Below are positions 62,820-64,000 of a stretch of DNA of 64,000 bases, one piece after another. Within the stretch, counting starts at the first letter, position 1. Each line of letters opens with the position of its first letter. Source of the DNA: Janthinobacterium fluminis (GTDB lineage: Bacteria > Pseudomonadota > Gammaproteobacteria > Burkholderiales > Burkholderiaceae_D); assembly GCF_028595325.1 (NCBI RefSeq), contig NZ_JAQQXR010000001.1, positions 1,271,787 to 1,335,786 of the forward strand, given 5' to 3'. The notes below the pieces were generated by a model that was not told where the DNA came from, made no database searches, and saw only the letters and a list, made by a program, of their open reading frames with translations. The translations under genes and the position numbers were made by a program.

Positions 62820-63206
62820 TTATAATTCAATCACCTTAGTGACTCCCGCCTCTGGTTTAGATTGAATAAAATCTCTCCATGCCAACAATGCCATTTCAAA
62901 CGAATCAATATCAAGCAATTCAAAACAACCCTCATCATGAAGAGAGTAGATTTTTGCCCATCCCTTCGTTAATTCAGCACCCCACGCATCACGACTCCAA
63001 TCCGCGACCTCGACGTCAAAAACTTTTACCGAGCTTATGCGATTTATCCCCTCACTTAACCACGATATCGCATCCAAAAACCTTTGCCCTCCATCGTCCA
63101 TTAGAAGACAGCATAGCGGACTGGCACCATCCATATTGACAGCTGCGGAACTACAATTTGGCGACATATCTCCTTCTGATTGCAACCATGAGAAATGCAA
63201 TTTCAT
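62820..63206 (-). CDS. Orphan immunity-like protein beside EndoU-like stub
   Basis: 128 residues with AGGAGC 6 bases before ATG 63206. The sequence has CCLLMDDGGQRFLDAISWLSEG, VEVADWSRDAWGAELTKGWA and SFEMALLAWRDFI, with many acidic and Trp residues, as is common in nuclease inhibitors. It immediately follows a toxin-like C-terminal stub (63208-63480) on the same strand. The stub's natural stop is two bases from its start codon. I infer that it is the immunity partner of that toxin. Confidence 0.65.
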   Translation of the reverse strand: MKLHFSWLQSEGDMSPNCSSAAVNMDGASPLCCLLMDDGGQRFLDAISWLSEGINRISSVKVFDVEVADWSRDAWGAELTKGWAKIYSLHDEGCFELLDIDSFEMALLAWRDFIQSKPEAGVTKVIEL

Positions 63207-63207
63207 T

Positions 63208-63480
63208 TTACGCTCCTAGAATTTTTGGGCAAACGGTAGTTTTCTGATTTACCTACCCTTCGACTCGAACACCGCTTGGCGTCGCACCGATCCATTTATT
63301 TTCGATTATTATCCTGTTTTGGAAGGCAGCATCAACCTCAACCTTTATTCGATTTTCTGTCCAGGAGTCTGGAAGCAACGTAGATATTCCACTATTATTG
63401 GTTTTAGGCAAAAATTGCCCAGGATTACTCGGATCAGCAACCTGGATTCCAGCGTTATAGATACCCTGCGCGTTTGGTGC
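63208..63480 (-). pseudogene. EndoU-like toxin C-terminal stub with amber stop
   Basis: On the reverse strand a 75-codon frame reads APNAQGIYNAGIQVADPSNP, then LPDSWTENRIKVEVDAAFQN and NKWIGATPSGVRVEG, then a TAG at 63253-63255. Continuing in frame gives VNQKTTVCPKILGA and a TAA at 63208. The SWTEN and W-G-TPSGV-EG pattern resembles the end of EndoU-type nuclease toxins of contact-dependent systems, where Tyr would replace the stop codon. The 5' side ends where transposase-type sequence starts (about 63480-63526). It is a disabled remnant. Confidence 0.6.
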
Positions 63481-63525
63481 ACTCGCAGTACCAGGGCGGT
63501 TTCAAATTCCAAGCGCAATACTGGG

Positions 63526-64000
63526 TTAATTATCCAGTCCCGTTTGAGAATAGACGCGTTTAACGAATAATTCCGGCTTTCGATCCTGCCATTCTTTGAG
63601 CGCCTGAATGGGCGTTTTTGTGCCGATGGCGCGTTGGGGAATGTGGTGATTGTAAAGCTTCGGGTAGTTAAGCAAAGTCGCCTCCAGGTCGGCCCGGCTA
63701 TCGAAGCGGGTTTGCTGCAGCAGTTCGCTAATGCGGCCGTTGAAGCGCTCCACCATGCCGTTCGTTTTGGGGTGGCGAGGCGGCGCCAAACGATGCTCGA
63801 TTTCCATGCCGGCGCACACCTTGTCGAAGGCATGCTGGCCGCTTGGCTTCTTGTCCTTCATGGCGAAGCCGAAGCCCGGCTCGTAGTCCTTGAAGGTCTT
63901 CTTGGCCGAGATCGTTTCGCCCTCGGCCTTGGGAATGACGTCTTCCAGGCGCGCCATGCCTTCGCGCTTGAGCAGGCGGGCGATGCCGGATCGGGACACC
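63526..64000 (-). pseudogene. IS481-type transposase, internally deleted, cut by window edge
   Basis: Reverse-strand frame from the window edge (GTG at 63999 in frame) to the stop at 63526. It contains the N-terminal helix-turn-helix tail SGIARLLKREGMARL and the retroviral-integrase-type end HRLAPPRHPKTNGMVERFNG, NYPKLYNHHIPQRAIGTKTP and QALKEW. Between KTFKDYEPGF and MKDKKPSGQHAFDKVCAG about 85 residues expected in IS481-family enzymes are absent, including both catalytic Asp of the DDE triad; only the Glu of MVERFNG remains. The frame is intact, so the deletion is in-frame. It should be inactive. Confidence 0.8.

Noticed and set aside
63481..63567. Short forward-strand frame that looks coding near the IS end
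   Set aside because: It lies opposite the transposase end and the toxin stub, has no start or ribosome site, and is explained by the reverse-strand genes.

Overview
The window is GC-rich bacterial DNA, mostly strongly coding, from a betaproteobacterium. Gene content points to Oxalobacteraceae (the Massilia/Duganella/Janthinobacterium group): a PEP-CTERM sorting tail, copper nitrite reductase, CcoG, an nSTAND regulator and a tyrosine-catabolism unit. This placement is inferred from gene content and style; no rRNA or other marker is present.

Layout. 1-1367: two related lipoproteins. 1525-4576: anaerobic ribonucleotide reductase unit under two NrdR boxes, with the glycyl-radical domain encoded as a separate 64-residue protein between nrdD and nrdG. 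4884-7950: nitrite-respiration unit (cytochrome c-fused NirK, NirV-like protein, Sco-type copper chaperone). 7984-13777: phosphatase, LysR regulator, envelope protein, class A penicillin-binding protein, lipoprotein. 13801-25298: type VI secretion genes, namely a VgrG/Tle3-type lipase/Tla3-type adaptor/PAAR effector unit, then tssGFE divergent from tssK. 25323-28441: AsnC-type regulator facing hpd and tyrB, closed by a terminator. 28449-31565: YbaK-type deacylase, a TetR/hydrolase pair and a DUF6624-type protein. 31898-41952: a lipid and sugar cluster (fatty acyl reductase, wax-ester synthase/acyltransferase, PEP-CTERM protein, then a six-gene run with three glycosyltransferases, an exported protein, a ferritin-like di-iron protein and a desaturase). 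41985-55579: acetyltransferase, ccoG, MocR-type regulator, ribosomal oxygenase, two secreted esterases, a TonB receptor/hydrolase pair with its TetR regulator, aroP and two small unknowns. 55771-59506: a large winged-helix/STAND/TPR protein and a small partner. 59507-64000: AT-richer, broken DNA with haemagglutinin (CdiA/FhaB) remnants, orphan immunity-like genes, an EndoU-like toxin stub and a deleted IS481-type transposase.

How parts fit together. nrdDG, nirK-nirV-sco and ccoG suit a facultative denitrifier or microaerobe with a strong copper-handling demand. The type VI unit and the decayed contact-dependent inhibition array show interbacterial competition. The 31898-41952 cluster could produce fatty alcohols or wax esters and a glycosylated, desaturated lipid; it is the best candidate here for an undescribed pathway. 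A hairpin repeat occurs in three intergenic sites (4591, 9732, 28961). No tRNA, rRNA or CRISPR array was recognised.
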